Shown piece after piece: positions 1-8,744 of a DNA stretch of 64,000 bases. The notes under the pieces were generated by a model. That model did no database searches, was not told the DNA's origin, and was given only the letters and a program-made list of their open reading frames with translations. How positions within the stretch are numbered: the first letter of the stretch is position 1; each line of letters opens with the position of its first letter. This stretch comes from Kocuria marina (GTDB lineage Bacteria; Actinomycetota; Actinomycetes; Actinomycetales; Micrococcaceae), in contig BMZV01000001.1 in NCBI GenBank assembly GCA_014652975.1, positions 372,001-436,000 on the forward strand, given 5' to 3'. The translations under genes and the position numbers were made by a program.

Positions 1-454
1 ACAGGGTGACGGGGCGTTCCCCCAGGTCGATCCGGGTCAGGGAAGGCCTGCGACCGTCCCCCGGAAGAGTGTTGGTGGGCATAATCAGCTGGGTGTCCAT
101 GCCCTGGCCCTCACCCATCTCGGGTTCCTGCGTGCTCACGAAACTGCGCTGGTATTCGCCGACCTCCGCCATCGCGGCCGCGCACGCCTTGTGCGCCCAG
201 AACTCGGTGGCCCCGGCGCGCGTGAACACCGCGTTACCCATGTAGTGGTCGTAGTGCGCGTGCGTGTTCACCACGGTGAGCGGCAGCTCCGTGAGCTCAC
301 GCACCGCGGTCAGGATCTCCCGGCCCTGGCGAGGCCCCGCACCCGTGTCGATCACCAGGGCGCGCTGAGTGCCCAGCACCAGACCGGAGTTCAATCTCCA
401 GTTCTCGGTGCCGATCACATAGACGCCGGGGCGCAACTCCTGGGTGCGTGCCAT
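1..454 (-). CDS. MBL-fold metallo-hydrolase, 3' end outside window
   Basis: The reverse strand from the ATG at 454 reads a metallo-beta-lactamase fold protein of which 151 residues are visible. The signature metal-binding motif THAHYDH lies near residue 64, after an N-terminal strand with VIDTGAG, which is the classic start of the MBL fold. This superfamily uses one or two zinc or iron ions to hydrolyse thioesters, lactones, phosphodiesters or lactams. The visible part does not identify the substrate. The remaining metal ligands lie beyond the left edge. It is divergent from gluQ, with about 130 bp between the starts. The family assignment is secure; the substrate is unknown. Confidence 0.85.
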   Translation of the reverse strand, partial: MARTQELRPGVYVIGTENWRLNSGLVLGTQRALVIDTGAGPRQGREILTAVRELTELPLTVVNTHAHYDHYMGNAVFTRAGATEFWAHKACAAAMAEVGEYQRSFVSTQEPEMGEGQGMDTQLIMPTNTLPGDGRRPSLTRIDLGERPVTL

Positions 455-571
455 GGGGTTCACTCTATCGGCAACCCCGCACCCTCTACGTATCGCCGCA
501 AGCCACCGGGGCATGGGGCACGACGCCGCTCCGGCCGCCCCGCGCGACGGGAACCCGCGGCGGGGCGGTGC

Positions 572-577
572 TACTGT
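572..577 (+). promoter_or_regulatory. -10 box of a probable leaderless gluQ transcript
   Basis: TACTGT is followed by seven bases and then the GTG at 585. There is no Shine-Dalgarno sequence. Transcription starting about 7 nt after a TANNNT box would begin at the start codon. I see no convincing -35 box. The same arrangement recurs at four other genes in the window. Confidence 0.45.
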
Positions 578-584
578 GTGCCGC

Positions 585-1514
585 GTGTTTTCGACCAACC
601 CCGACACCCCCGTGACCCCGGCGGGCCGCTTCGCGCCGTCGCCGTCGGGGGACCTGCACCTGGGAAACCTGCGCACGGCCCTGGCCGCGTGGGGATTCGC
701 GCGGGCCACGGGGCGCCGCTTCCTGTTGCGCGTGGAGGACCTGGACCGGGTCAAGAAGGGGGCCGCACAGCGCAACGCGGCGGATCTGCGGGCGATCGGC
801 CTCGACTGGGACGGCCCCGTGGACCACCAGTCCGAACGCATTCCCCGATTCCTGGACCGCGTACAGGACCTCACCGAGGCGGGCCTCACGTACGAGTGCT
901 TCTGCACGCGCAAGGAGATCCACGCGGCGGCCTCCGCTCCCCACGGCATCCCGGGCGCGTACCCCGGCACGTGCCGGAACCTGAGTGCGGCCGAGCGCGC
1001 GCGACGTCGTACCCAGCGACCCCCCGCCATCCGGCTGAGGGCGCAGACGCGGGAGTTCACGGTGCACGACCACTTCGTGGGCGAGTACACGGGAGCCGTG
1101 GACGACATGGTGCTCGTGCGCAACGACGGGACGCCGGCGTACAACCTGGCCGTGGTCGTGGACGACGCCGAACAGGGTGTGGACCAGGTGGTGCGCGGGG
1201 ACGACCTGTTGCCGTCCGCTCCGCGACAGGCGTATCTCGCGGGGCTGCTGGGGCACCGGGTTCCCGAGTACGCCCACGTGCCGCTGGTGCTCGGTCCCGC
1301 CGGGGCGCGGCTCGCCAAGCGGGACGGCGCCGTCACGCTCGGGGAGCTCGAGGACATCGGGTACACGGCGCAGGACGTGCTCGCGTGGCTCGCCGGCACT
1401 CTGGGGATCGTCCACCCCGTGCGCACCGCCGCGGACGTGCTGGACCGATGGGACCCGAGCTCGTGGCGGCGCGAACCCGCGACCTTCACACCGTGGCCGG
1501 TGACGCGTCCGTAG
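585..1514 (+). CDS. gluQ: Glutamyl-Q tRNA(Asp) synthetase
   Basis: This 309-residue protein is a truncated paralogue of the GluRS catalytic core without the anticodon-binding domain, which matches the GluQ family in length. It glutamylates the queuosine base of tRNA(Asp) in the cytoplasm. The class I signature HLGN is at residues 25-28 inside FAPSPSG. The KMSKS-like motif LAKRD is near 243-247. A zinc site of CFC plus a later Cys lies near 105-130, as in E. coli GluQ. The frame is open further upstream, but GTG 585 sits 7 nt after a TACTGT box and begins just before the conserved core. GTG 576 is an alternative. No tgt/queA genes are visible in this window. Confidence 0.88.
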   Translation: MFSTNPDTPVTPAGRFAPSPSGDLHLGNLRTALAAWGFARATGRRFLLRVEDLDRVKKGAAQRNAADLRAIGLDWDGPVDHQSERIPRFLDRVQDLTEAGLTYECFCTRKEIHAAASAPHGIPGAYPGTCRNLSAAERARRRTQRPPAIRLRAQTREFTVHDHFVGEYTGAVDDMVLVRNDGTPAYNLAVVVDDAEQGVDQVVRGDDLLPSAPRQAYLAGLLGHRVPEYAHVPLVLGPAGARLAKRDGAVTLGELEDIGYTAQDVLAWLAGTLGIVHPVRTAADVLDRWDPSSWRREPATFTPWPVTRP

Positions 1515-1626
1515 GGCCTCCGGAGCGGTAGGGTTGTGAACTGTCTCACACGGCTCACATGGGATCTGCGTCACCTCCCCTATACAGTGGGCGCAGTCCA
1601 ACGACCCCGTACCGGAAGGCACGAGC

Positions 1627-3165
1627 ATGTCCGATCAGGCGTACCAACTCCTGGCAATCCTGGCGTATTTCATCGCCATGATCTGCATTGGCCTGTGGGC
1701 CAACAGCAAGACCAAGAACCTCGACGACTACATGCTGGGCGGGCGCAACCTCAAGCCCGGCGTGGCTGCGCTGTCGGCCGGCGCGTCGGACATGTCCGGG
1801 TGGCTGCTCATGGGTCTGCCCGGTGCGGTGTACCTCTCCGGGCTGGTGGAGGCGTGGCTGGCCATCGGCCTGACCGCCGGTGCGTGGGTGAACTGGAAGA
1901 TCGTGGCTCCCCGGTTGCGGGCCTACACCGAGGTATCCCACAACTCGATCACCATCCCGTCCTTCCTGGACAACCGGCTCAAGGGCAACACCCGGATCCT
2001 GCGCGTGATCTCCGGTGTGATCATCCTGGTGTTCTTCACGTTCTATGTCTCCTCCGGCATGGTGGCCGGCGGTGTGTTCTTCCAGTCCTCGTTCGGCACC
2101 AGCTACCTCACGGGCATGCTCCTGGTGGCCGGGGTGACCGTGCTCTACACATTCTTCGGAGGCTTCCTGGGTGCGTCCTACACGGACCTGTTCCAGGGTC
2201 TGCTGATGCTGGGCGCGCTGCTGCTCGTACCGATCGTGGGCATCTTCCTGGTGGGCGGGCCCGGTGAGATGGCCACCCGGATCGAGAACGTGAACCCCGA
2301 CGCGCTGTCCCTGTTCGCGGGCGGCACTGCGGTGGGCATCATTTCCTCGCTCGCGTGGGGCCTGGGCTACTTCGGCCAGCCCCACATCATCGTGCGCTTC
2401 ATGGCGCTGCGCACCCCCGCGGACGCCAAGTCCGGGCGCCGGATCGGCATCGGCTGGATGATCCTCACGGTGCTGGGTGCCATCGGCACTGCCCTGGTGG
2501 GCATGGCCTACTACGGCAACCGCCCGGGCCAGGAGCCCACGGACCCGGAGGCCATCTTCCTGGACATGTCCCAGGTGCTCTTCCACCCGCTGATCGCGGG
2601 CCTCGTGCTCGCCGCCGTCCTGGCGGCCGTGATGTCCACGATCTCCTCGCAGCTGATCGTCTCCTCCTCCGCGCTGGTGGAGGACCTCTACAACCTGGCC
2701 GCCAAGCGCACCCCGTCCCCCAGAGCGCAGGTGTGGCTGGGCCGCGGTGGCGTGCTGCTCGTGGCCCTCGCGGCGGCCGCTCTCGCGTGGGAGCAGAACT
2801 CCACCATCCTGGACCTCGTGGGCTTCGCGTGGGCCGGCTTCGGTGCCGCCTTCGGCCCCGTGGTGCTCATGAGCCTGTTCTGGCGCAAGCTCACCAACGC
2901 GGGCGCCATCAGCGCCATGGTCGTGGGTGCCGCGACCGTGTTCCTGTGGCAGTACACCCCGTGGAGTGACCTCTACGAGATCATCCCGGGCTTCATCCTG
3001 GGTGGTCTGGTGGGCATCATCGTCTCGCTGGCCACCCACCGGGAGAACCCCGAGATCGACCGCGAGTTCGACGAGACCCTCCGCCTGGTCCACCACCCCG
3101 AGCAAGCCGATCCCACCGCCGCGGCCAAGGCGGCCGCCGGTGGCACCACCCCCGGGACTGTCTGA
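1627..3165 (+). CDS. putP: Sodium/proline symporter (SSS family)
   Basis: The 512-residue integral membrane protein belongs to the sodium:solute symporter family and most resembles PutP, which imports L-proline with Na+. It begins with a hydrophobic first helix and the typical SKTKNLDDYMLGGR loop. It then shows about 12-13 predicted membrane segments, including the conserved GASDMSGWLL segment near residue 55. The length matches PutP (about 500). The ATG at 1627 has an AAGG-type ribosome site. A TATACA hexamer at 1581-1586 may be a -10 box. It stands alone, convergent with ldh and separated from it by a strong hairpin. Proline versus a related substrate such as pantothenate cannot be proven from sequence, but the motif match favours proline. 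Confidence 0.87.
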   Translation: MSDQAYQLLAILAYFIAMICIGLWANSKTKNLDDYMLGGRNLKPGVAALSAGASDMSGWLLMGLPGAVYLSGLVEAWLAIGLTAGAWVNWKIVAPRLRAYTEVSHNSITIPSFLDNRLKGNTRILRVISGVIILVFFTFYVSSGMVAGGVFFQSSFGTSYLTGMLLVAGVTVLYTFFGGFLGASYTDLFQGLLMLGALLLVPIVGIFLVGGPGEMATRIENVNPDALSLFAGGTAVGIISSLAWGLGYFGQPHIIVRFMALRTPADAKSGRRIGIGWMILTVLGAIGTALVGMAYYGNRPGQEPTDPEAIFLDMSQVLFHPLIAGLVLAAVLAAVMSTISSQLIVSSSALVEDLYNLAAKRTPSPRAQVWLGRGGVLLVALAAAALAWEQNSTILDLVGFAWAGFGAAFGPVVLMSLFWRKLTNAGAISAMVVGAATVFLWQYTPWSDLYEIIPGFILGGLVGIIVSLATHRENPEIDREFDETLRLVHHPEQADPTAAAKAAAGGTTPGTV

Positions 3166-3195
3166 GTTCCACGGCCTGCGCCGCGGCGCAGACGG

Positions 3196-3231
3196 ACGAC
3201 GCCCTCGCACCGCACGGTGCGAGGGCGTCGT
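3196..3231. terminator. Bidirectional intrinsic terminator between putP and ldh
   Basis: A perfect 16-bp inverted repeat (3196-3211 with 3216-3231) closes a 4-nt loop (GCAC). It lies between two convergent genes and can serve both strands. It has only a short T run (TT), as is usual in high-GC actinobacteria. Confidence 0.85.
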
Positions 3232-3269
3232 TCATTCCTGCGAAACCCGTTCCGCCGGGGCGCGCGGGC

Positions 3270-4238
3270 TCAGAAGCCGAGGTCGTGCAGCGAGGACCGC
3301 ATGGCCCCCGCTGACGCGCGCAGCTGCTGCTTCTCGGGCTCGCCCATGGGAATGCGCAGCTGCTGGCCCACACCGGCGCCCCCCACCACGGACGGCACGG
3401 ACAGGGCCACGCCGCTCACGCCGTAGTAGTCCTCCAGCACGGTGGACACGGACAGCACCGACTGCTGGTCCTTGAGCACGGCCTCCGCGATACGCACCCC
3501 GGCCAGGCCGATCGCGTAGTTGGTGGCGCCCTTGCCCTCGATTACGCGGTAGGCGGCGTTGACCACCTGGTCCTTGAGCTCGTCCAGGCGCTCGGTGGTG
3601 AAGGGCCGGCGCCCGTCCACCTCCCACTCGCTGAGCGGTACCTGACCGATGCTCGCGGAGGACCACACGGGGAACTCGCTGTCCCCGTGCTCACCGATGA
3701 TGTAGGCGTGCACGCTGCTGGTGTTCACCTGCGCCTCGCTGCCGATCAACCAGCGCAGCCGGGAGGTGTCCAGCACGGTGCCGGAGCTCATGATCCGCTG
3801 GTGGGGAAGCCCGGTGATCTGCTGGGCCACCACGGTGAGCACGTCGCACGGGTTGGTCACCAGCACGAAGACCGCCTGCGGCGCCTGCTCCACCAGTTGC
3901 GGCATGAGCGACTTGAGGATCGCGGTGTTCGCACCGGCCAAATCCAGGCGGGTCTGCCCGGGGCGCTGCTTGGCGCCGGCGGTCACGAAGACGATGTCCG
4001 CGTCCTTGAGCACGGCGACGTCGTCCGAGCCCTCCACCCGGACGCCCGGGGCGAACATCTGGCCGTGGGAGAGGTCCAGTGCCTCGGCCTCCACCTTGGC
4101 GGTCTGCAGGTCGTAGAGGGCGATGTCCGTGGACGTGCCCCGGATCATCGCGGCGTAGGCCAGGGATGTCCCCACGGATCCCGCCCCCACGATCCCGATC
4201 TTGGTGCGGCGCACGGTAGTTTCGTTTGACGGGCTCAC
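3270..4238 (-). CDS. ldh: L-lactate dehydrogenase
   Basis: The 322-residue protein interconverts pyruvate and L-lactate with NAD(H) in the cytoplasm. The Rossmann motif GAGSVG is at residues 18-23. The substrate-specificity loop QRPGQTR at 91-97 has the glutamine typical of lactate rather than malate dehydrogenases. The catalytic histidine is H184 in GEHGDSEF. The length is normal. No Rex-type operator (paired TTGTGA/TCACAA) is visible upstream, although a 9-bp palindrome at 4339-4358 lies about 100 bp before the start. It is convergent with putP and downstream of the CitE-like gene, 331 bp away, so it is probably transcribed alone. Confidence 0.93.
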   Translation of the reverse strand: MSPSNETTVRRTKIGIVGAGSVGTSLAYAAMIRGTSTDIALYDLQTAKVEAEALDLSHGQMFAPGVRVEGSDDVAVLKDADIVFVTAGAKQRPGQTRLDLAGANTAILKSLMPQLVEQAPQAVFVLVTNPCDVLTVVAQQITGLPHQRIMSSGTVLDTSRLRWLIGSEAQVNTSSVHAYIIGEHGDSEFPVWSSASIGQVPLSEWEVDGRRPFTTERLDELKDQVVNAAYRVIEGKGATNYAIGLAGVRIAEAVLKDQQSVLSVSTVLEDYYGVSGVALSVPSVVGGAGVGQQLRIPMGEPEKQQLRASAGAMRSSLHDLGF

Positions 4239-4569
4239 GGCTCATTCTCCATTCGACGCGCTCGGTCCGACCGCGCCCGCGGGGGACCCGCGAACCCGGA
4301 TCAGCTGACGGGGACGGCGACGCCGTTCGGTGGCGTCCCGCGCGGTGGGCACCGCGCGGTCCCCACCCCATTTTCGGCCGCGACGGCGATGCCTGGCAAT
4401 GAGCAGCCCACGTCGGGGCGGTGGTGTCCCGCGCCGTCGTGGGCTGCGCTCTTCGAGTGTGCTTCAACGCGGGCCCCCGGCCGACTTTCCAGACACTCCC
4501 AAGCCACGGCCACGTTTGAAGGCCACATTTGAAGGCGCTCCCGGGTCCGGGCCACACGCCCTGCCCAGG
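4239..4569. other. Gene-free spacer with three inverted repeats
   Basis: This stretch lies upstream of ldh and downstream of the CitE-like gene, both on the reverse strand. I see no coding frame. It holds a 6-bp hairpin at 4319-4337, a 9-bp palindrome with a 2-nt centre at 4339-4358, and a 10-bp inverted repeat (4403-4412 with 4438-4447). The last is placed to end transcription of the CitE-like gene. The first two lie where the ldh promoter or operator should be. Their function is inferred from position only. Confidence 0.4.
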
Positions 4570-5505
4570 TCAGCAGTGGTAGGTGTCGGTGGGGGCCTCG
4601 AAGTGCATGTCGTAGCCCTCCGGCAAGCGCATCCCGAATGCCGATGCCAGCCCCAACACCTTGCGGGCCCGGGCCAGTCGGGGCAGGTCGGAACCGTTGC
4701 GGATCTGACCGCCCTCGGCCTCGAACTCCCCCAGGAACTCGGTGGCCCAGGACAGCTCGCTCAGGGACGGGGACAGGCCCTCGTTGACCGTGGCGGTCTG
4801 CTCGGGCATGAGGCACAGCTTGCCGGTCATGCCGAACTCGTCCGTGACGCCGGTGGCCTCGGCGAGCTTGGCACCCAGCGCGCCCACGGCCGGTCCGTCG
4901 ATGGGCCCGGGCAGGTTGGCAGCACGCGAGGCAATGGTGAACTGCGAGCGCGTGTACGCCAGCGCCATGGGGTTCTCGCCGAAGCCCGTGTCACGGCGGT
5001 AATCGCCGATCCCGAACGCCAAGCGATACGTGGACCGGGCCGTGGCGATGTCCTGCAGGTTCTGCACCCCGCGGGCGGTCTCCACCAGGGCCACGATGCG
5101 GGTGCCGCGCAGTATCTCTGCGGTGCGGGTCACGTGCTCGGGGGACTCGGTCATGGCCAGCATCACGCCGTCCAGGCCGGGGACGTCCCTCAGCGCCAGG
5201 AGGTCGTCCTCCCACCAGGCGGTGCCGAAGCCGTTGACGCGCACCCACGCGCGGTTGACCTGACCCTCCTGGTTGCGGGAGCCGAGCCACGCGATCACGT
5301 TCTCGCGGGCCTGGGCCTTGTCCGCGGGTGCCACGGAGTCCTCGACGTCCAGTACCACGGCGTCCGCGGCACTCTGCGCGGCCTGGTCGAAACGGGACGT
5401 GTGGGAGCCGTTGACAAGCAGCCACGAACGGGCCAGCTCCGGGCCCACGGCGGGGATCTCGGTGGGATCGATGGTCATGGTGGTTTCCGCAGTGGTGGTG
5501 GTCAT
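4570..5505 (-). CDS. HpcH/HpaI aldolase, CitE-like CoA ester lyase
   Basis: The 311-residue TIM-barrel protein belongs to the CitE/malyl-CoA lyase-like family, which cleaves or hydrolyses 3-hydroxy-acyl-CoA thioesters with Mg2+. Supporting motifs are VLDVEDSVAP near residue 50 (metal and CoA region), ALVETARGV with the conserved metal-ligand Glu, and AFGIGDYRRDTG with the acidic ligand. Citrate lyase itself is unlikely because citD and citF are not nearby. Stand-alone members act on malyl-, citramalyl- or methylmalyl-CoA, and I cannot choose among them. The ATG at 5505 is taken as the start; a GTG three codons earlier (5514) is possible. A promoter-like pair lies about 290 bp upstream. Confidence 0.8.
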   Translation of the reverse strand: MTTTTAETTMTIDPTEIPAVGPELARSWLLVNGSHTSRFDQAAQSAADAVVLDVEDSVAPADKAQARENVIAWLGSRNQEGQVNRAWVRVNGFGTAWWEDDLLALRDVPGLDGVMLAMTESPEHVTRTAEILRGTRIVALVETARGVQNLQDIATARSTYRLAFGIGDYRRDTGFGENPMALAYTRSQFTIASRAANLPGPIDGPAVGALGAKLAEATGVTDEFGMTGKLCLMPEQTATVNEGLSPSLSELSWATEFLGEFEAEGGQIRNGSDLPRLARARKVLGLASAFGMRLPEGYDMHFEAPTDTYHC

Positions 5506-5993
5506 GAGAGTCACTTCGCGATCTGTGTCTGAGAACGGACACGCCCCCTCTGACCTCGGTGTCCGGGCACGTGCGGGCGGTGAGCCGCGGCTGCGCGGGT
5601 GCTCTCCGGCCCTCCCGTGCGGCGTGACGGGTGAGGTGGGGTAGCGCGGGCAAGCCGATCACACGGACCGGCCTGGACGATGAGGGGCCGGTGCGGGTCG
5701 TCTGCCAGTCGTGCTGCCCGGTGCTTCCGCGCCGTGAGGTGAACGGTCGGACCCAGGGCGCACGTGGTGATGCACTCCGGGGTGGGGCGAAACTTCACCG
5801 TAACGCAGCTCACAGCGGATCTCAAACGGGGTGTCCACGGCCGTCCCGTCCGCACCGCACCACCTCCGTGGTCAGGCTTCAGCAGCCTCCACCCACCTGC
5901 ACCGCCCCGGCCCGGCGCAACCGTCCAAACCCCCACCGCCCGGGCCGCGCTCGCACACCGGGCCCGCGCTGTCCGCCCGCGCACGGGCCCCGC
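5506..5993. other. Gene-free spacer upstream of the CitE-like gene
   Basis: The stretch lies between the start of the CitE-like gene and the stop of hrpB. Frames open on both strands look like GC-bias shadows: proline/arginine-rich with no recognisable motif. The only feature I can support is the reverse-strand promoter at 5797-5825. If that promoter serves the CitE-like gene, the mRNA has a 5' leader of nearly 300 nt. I see no known riboswitch core in it. Confidence 0.35.
5797..5825 (-). promoter_or_regulatory. Sigma-70-type promoter, reverse strand
   Basis: On the reverse strand TTGAGA (5825-5820) is followed after exactly 17 bases by TACGGT (5802-5797). Both hexamers are good matches to actinobacterial housekeeping promoters (TTGACN / TANNNT). 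The likely transcription start is near 5790, reading towards the CitE-like gene. Confidence 0.5.
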
Positions 5994-8708
5994 TCAGCCG
6001 TCCCGCCGCAGCGCGCGGGAGGTCTTGGCTGTGGCCACCGCGTTCCACGGGTCCTCGGGCCAGGGGTGTTTGGGGTAGCGGCCACGCATCTCGGCCCGGA
6101 CCTGGGCGTAAGGCCCCGACCAGAAGGACGCGAGGTCATCGGTGATCGCGAGCGTGCTCCGCCCCGGGGAGAGCAGGTGGAACTGCACGGGCACACGCCC
6201 GGCCACGACGCGCGGCGTCTGCGCCCACCCGAAGCACTCCTGCAGTTTCACCGCGACCACCGGCGGACGGGCGGGTTCGTCCTCCGAGAAGACCGCCGGG
6301 TAGTCGATCCGGGCGGTGTTCCCGCTGGGAACCATGAGCCGCTGGGGGACCAGCTCGTCCAAGCGCGCCGCCTCCGGCCAGGGCAGCAGCCTGCGCAGCG
6401 CATCGACCACGCGGATCGACCGCAGCGACCCGCCACGCGCCACGTCCCGCAGTTCGGGGGCGAGCCATTCGGTCACGCGCTCGACCAGGGCGGCGTCGTC
6501 GACCGCGGGCCACGGCTCCCCCAGGTGACGACGCAGCAGCGCGAGCCGGGCGCGCAGGCCGCGGGCGGCGTCGTCCCACGGCAGCAGGTCCAGGCCCTCG
6601 GCGGCGAGCGCGGCGCGGATGGCGGGCACGGCGGCGTCCGGATCCGCGCGGACGGGCGTGGCGGAGAGCTCGATCGCGCCCACCGCACGCACCTCGCGGG
6701 TGCTCACGCGACCGTTCGAGAAGCTCGCGCGCGTCTCAGTGCGGGCAAGCGGACCGGCGGCGAGCTGCGCGTGCGCCAGGTCCAGGGGTGCCGCCGCACG
6801 TATCACCGCGCCGGTGCCCGCGGCAACCCTGCCCGCGGCGCGCGTCAGTTCGGCGACGGCCAGCCACTCGTGGTGACGCAGCGGGCTCCCGGCCTCCAGC
6901 CCCGCGCGTGTTCCGGAGGCGAGCAGCCACTGGTCCCCGTGGGCGTCCATCCGTCGGGCAATCCACTCGGGCCGCGCCAGGGCCACGACGACACCCTCCC
7001 GGACGTCGGCGGGCACGTCCGATTCCGGCCCGCGGGGCGGCGCGTCCGTGTTCTCCTCGGCTCCCTCCGCCGCACCGTCGCCCGCCAGCGCGGGGTGCGC
7101 CGCCATCCGTTCCAACCGCTGCGCCTCGCGGCGCCACCGAGCGGACTCGTCACCACGGGAGGAGCGCAGCCCGCGCACCAGCGCGGGGACGTCCGCGGCG
7201 GGCACGCGGACGCCGTCGGAGACGGCGGCGATGACCTCCGCCGCCGTTCTAGCACCCACGAGGTCCGCTCCGTCCAACAGGGCGCGACCCCAGCGGGGTT
7301 CCACCGGCAGGGAGACCAGCAGGCGTCCGAGGCCGGTGGCGCGGCCGTCCTCGGCTACCGCGCCGAGGCGCGTCAGCTCGGCTTCGGCGTCCGCGCGGGC
7401 ACGGGGCGGCAGCGGGTCCGGCAGGGCCATCCCCTCACCTCCCGGTGAGCCCCACACGGCGAGCGCGAGGCACGCGGCGGTGAGGTCCGCCGTGCGCACC
7501 TCGGGAACGGAGTGGGCGGGCATGGCGCCCCAGGCGGCGTCGTCGTAGCAGCGCACCACCGTGCCCGGGCCCTGGCGAGCGGCGCGGCCGGCGCGCTGCT
7601 CGGCCGACGCCTTGGATGCCGAGACCGTGACGAGCCCGGAGATCCCGCGCCCGGCGTCCCGGCGGGGCTGGCGGGCCAGACCAGAGTCCATCACGAGGCG
7701 CACGCCGTTGACGGTGAGCGAGGACTCTGCGAGGGACGTGGTGACCACGATGCGCGGGCGCTCCCCCGGCGCGCGGCCCGCGACGGCGCGGTCCTGCTCG
7801 CGCGGGCTGAGCTGACCGTGCAGTTCCAGGACCTCGGCGTCGGTGAGGCCCCGCAGCTGGGCCGCCACACGGGAGACCTCCCGGGCGCCGGGGAGAAACA
7901 CGAGGGCGTCCACGGTCGGGTCGGTGGCCACAGCGCGGGCATGAGCCGCCGCGGCGGTGCGGGCCACATGAGCCAGGAACGCGGGGGTGACACCCCGTTC
8001 GTCGAGGCGCTGCGGGCCCGGCGCCCACTCCACTGTGAGCGGATGCAGCGCGGACGGGCAGTCCACCACCGGAGCGGGCGCGTCCCCTCCCAGCAGGGCT
8101 GCAAACCGTTTCGCCTCCGCCGTGGCGGACATGGCCACGAGCACGAGGTCCTCCCGCAGCTGCCGCAGCTCCGCGAGCATCCCCACGAGCAGGTCCGACT
8201 CCACGCCCCGCTCGTGCACCTCGTCCAGCACCACGGCCGCGGTCCCGGCCAGTTCCGGGTTCTGCAGCAGTCGGCGCAGCAGGATGCCGGGGGTCACGAA
8301 CTCCACCCGAGTGGCCTTCGACGTCCTGCGCTCGCCCCGCACGCTCCAGCCGACGACGCCGCCCGGCTCCGTCACCGTGAGCGCGGCCAGCCGGCGCGCG
8401 GCGGCCCGAGCGGCCACCCGGCGGGGCTGGACGACGACGACGCGGCCGGTGACGGGATCGAGCGCGGGGCCGGCCGTGTCCATAGAAGTGCGCGATCGAC
8501 CGGCGGCCCCCGTGTCCGGGGGCGGTTCCGTGAAGACGCTCCCCGCGAGAACGAGGTTCACCAAGACGGGCGGCACCACAGTGGTCTTGCCCGTGCCCGG
8601 CGGGGCCTGGACCACGGCCACGCCGCCGCGCAAGGCTTCGCGCAACCGCGGGGCGGCCCGCGCAAAGGGCAGGTCCCTGCCGATTCGGTCCAGGTTGAAG
8701 AAGGGCAT
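5994..8708 (-). CDS. hrpB: ATP-dependent RNA helicase HrpB
   Basis: This 904-residue DEAH-family helicase matches HrpB in length and architecture: two RecA-like domains, then the helicase-associated region and the HrpB-specific C-terminal domain. Walker A (GTGKTT) is at residues 38-43 and the DEVH Walker B box at 162-165. The motif TSLAESSLTV lies in the middle and arginine-finger region QRAGRAARQGPG follows. The C-terminus has the HrpB signature around WPEAARLDELVPQRL. An unusual stretch of about 30 residues (55-85) separates motifs I and Ia. The cellular role of HrpB in bacteria is poorly defined. It ends just before the CitE spacer and follows the TIM-barrel gene by 36 bp. Confidence 0.9.
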   Translation of the reverse strand: MPFFNLDRIGRDLPFARAAPRLREALRGGVAVVQAPPGTGKTTVVPPVLVNLVLAGSVFTEPPPDTGAAGRSRTSMDTAGPALDPVTGRVVVVQPRRVAARAAARRLAALTVTEPGGVVGWSVRGERRTSKATRVEFVTPGILLRRLLQNPELAGTAAVVLDEVHERGVESDLLVGMLAELRQLREDLVLVAMSATAEAKRFAALLGGDAPAPVVDCPSALHPLTVEWAPGPQRLDERGVTPAFLAHVARTAAAAHARAVATDPTVDALVFLPGAREVSRVAAQLRGLTDAEVLELHGQLSPREQDRAVAGRAPGERPRIVVTTSLAESSLTVNGVRLVMDSGLARQPRRDAGRGISGLVTVSASKASAEQRAGRAARQGPGTVVRCYDDAAWGAMPAHSVPEVRTADLTAACLALAVWGSPGGEGMALPDPLPPRARADAEAELTRLGAVAEDGRATGLGRLLVSLPVEPRWGRALLDGADLVGARTAAEVIAAVSDGVRVPAADVPALVRGLRSSRGDESARWRREAQRLERMAAHPALAGDGAAEGAEENTDAPPRGPESDVPADVREGVVVALARPEWIARRMDAHGDQWLLASGTRAGLEAGSPLRHHEWLAVAELTRAAGRVAAGTGAVIRAAAPLDLAHAQLAAGPLARTETRASFSNGRVSTREVRAVGAIELSATPVRADPDAAVPAIRAALAAEGLDLLPWDDAARGLRARLALLRRHLGEPWPAVDDAALVERVTEWLAPELRDVARGGSLRSIRVVDALRRLLPWPEAARLDELVPQRLMVPSGNTARIDYPAVFSEDEPARPPVVAVKLQECFGWAQTPRVVAGRVPVQFHLLSPGRSTLAITDDLASFWSGPYAQVRAEMRGRYPKHPWPEDPWNAVATAKTSRALRRDG

Positions 8709-8744
8709 GGTCCCAGTATCACGGAGGGCCCCGACGCGTTCAGC

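Noticed and set aside
4239-4569. A Rex operator for ldh
   Set aside because: No TTGTGA/TCACAA-type palindrome is present in the spacer.
5631-7448. A 605-residue frame antisense to hrpB
   Set aside because: Its composition is typical of a shadow (Arg/Gly/Pro/His rich) and hrpB motifs are intact on the other strand.
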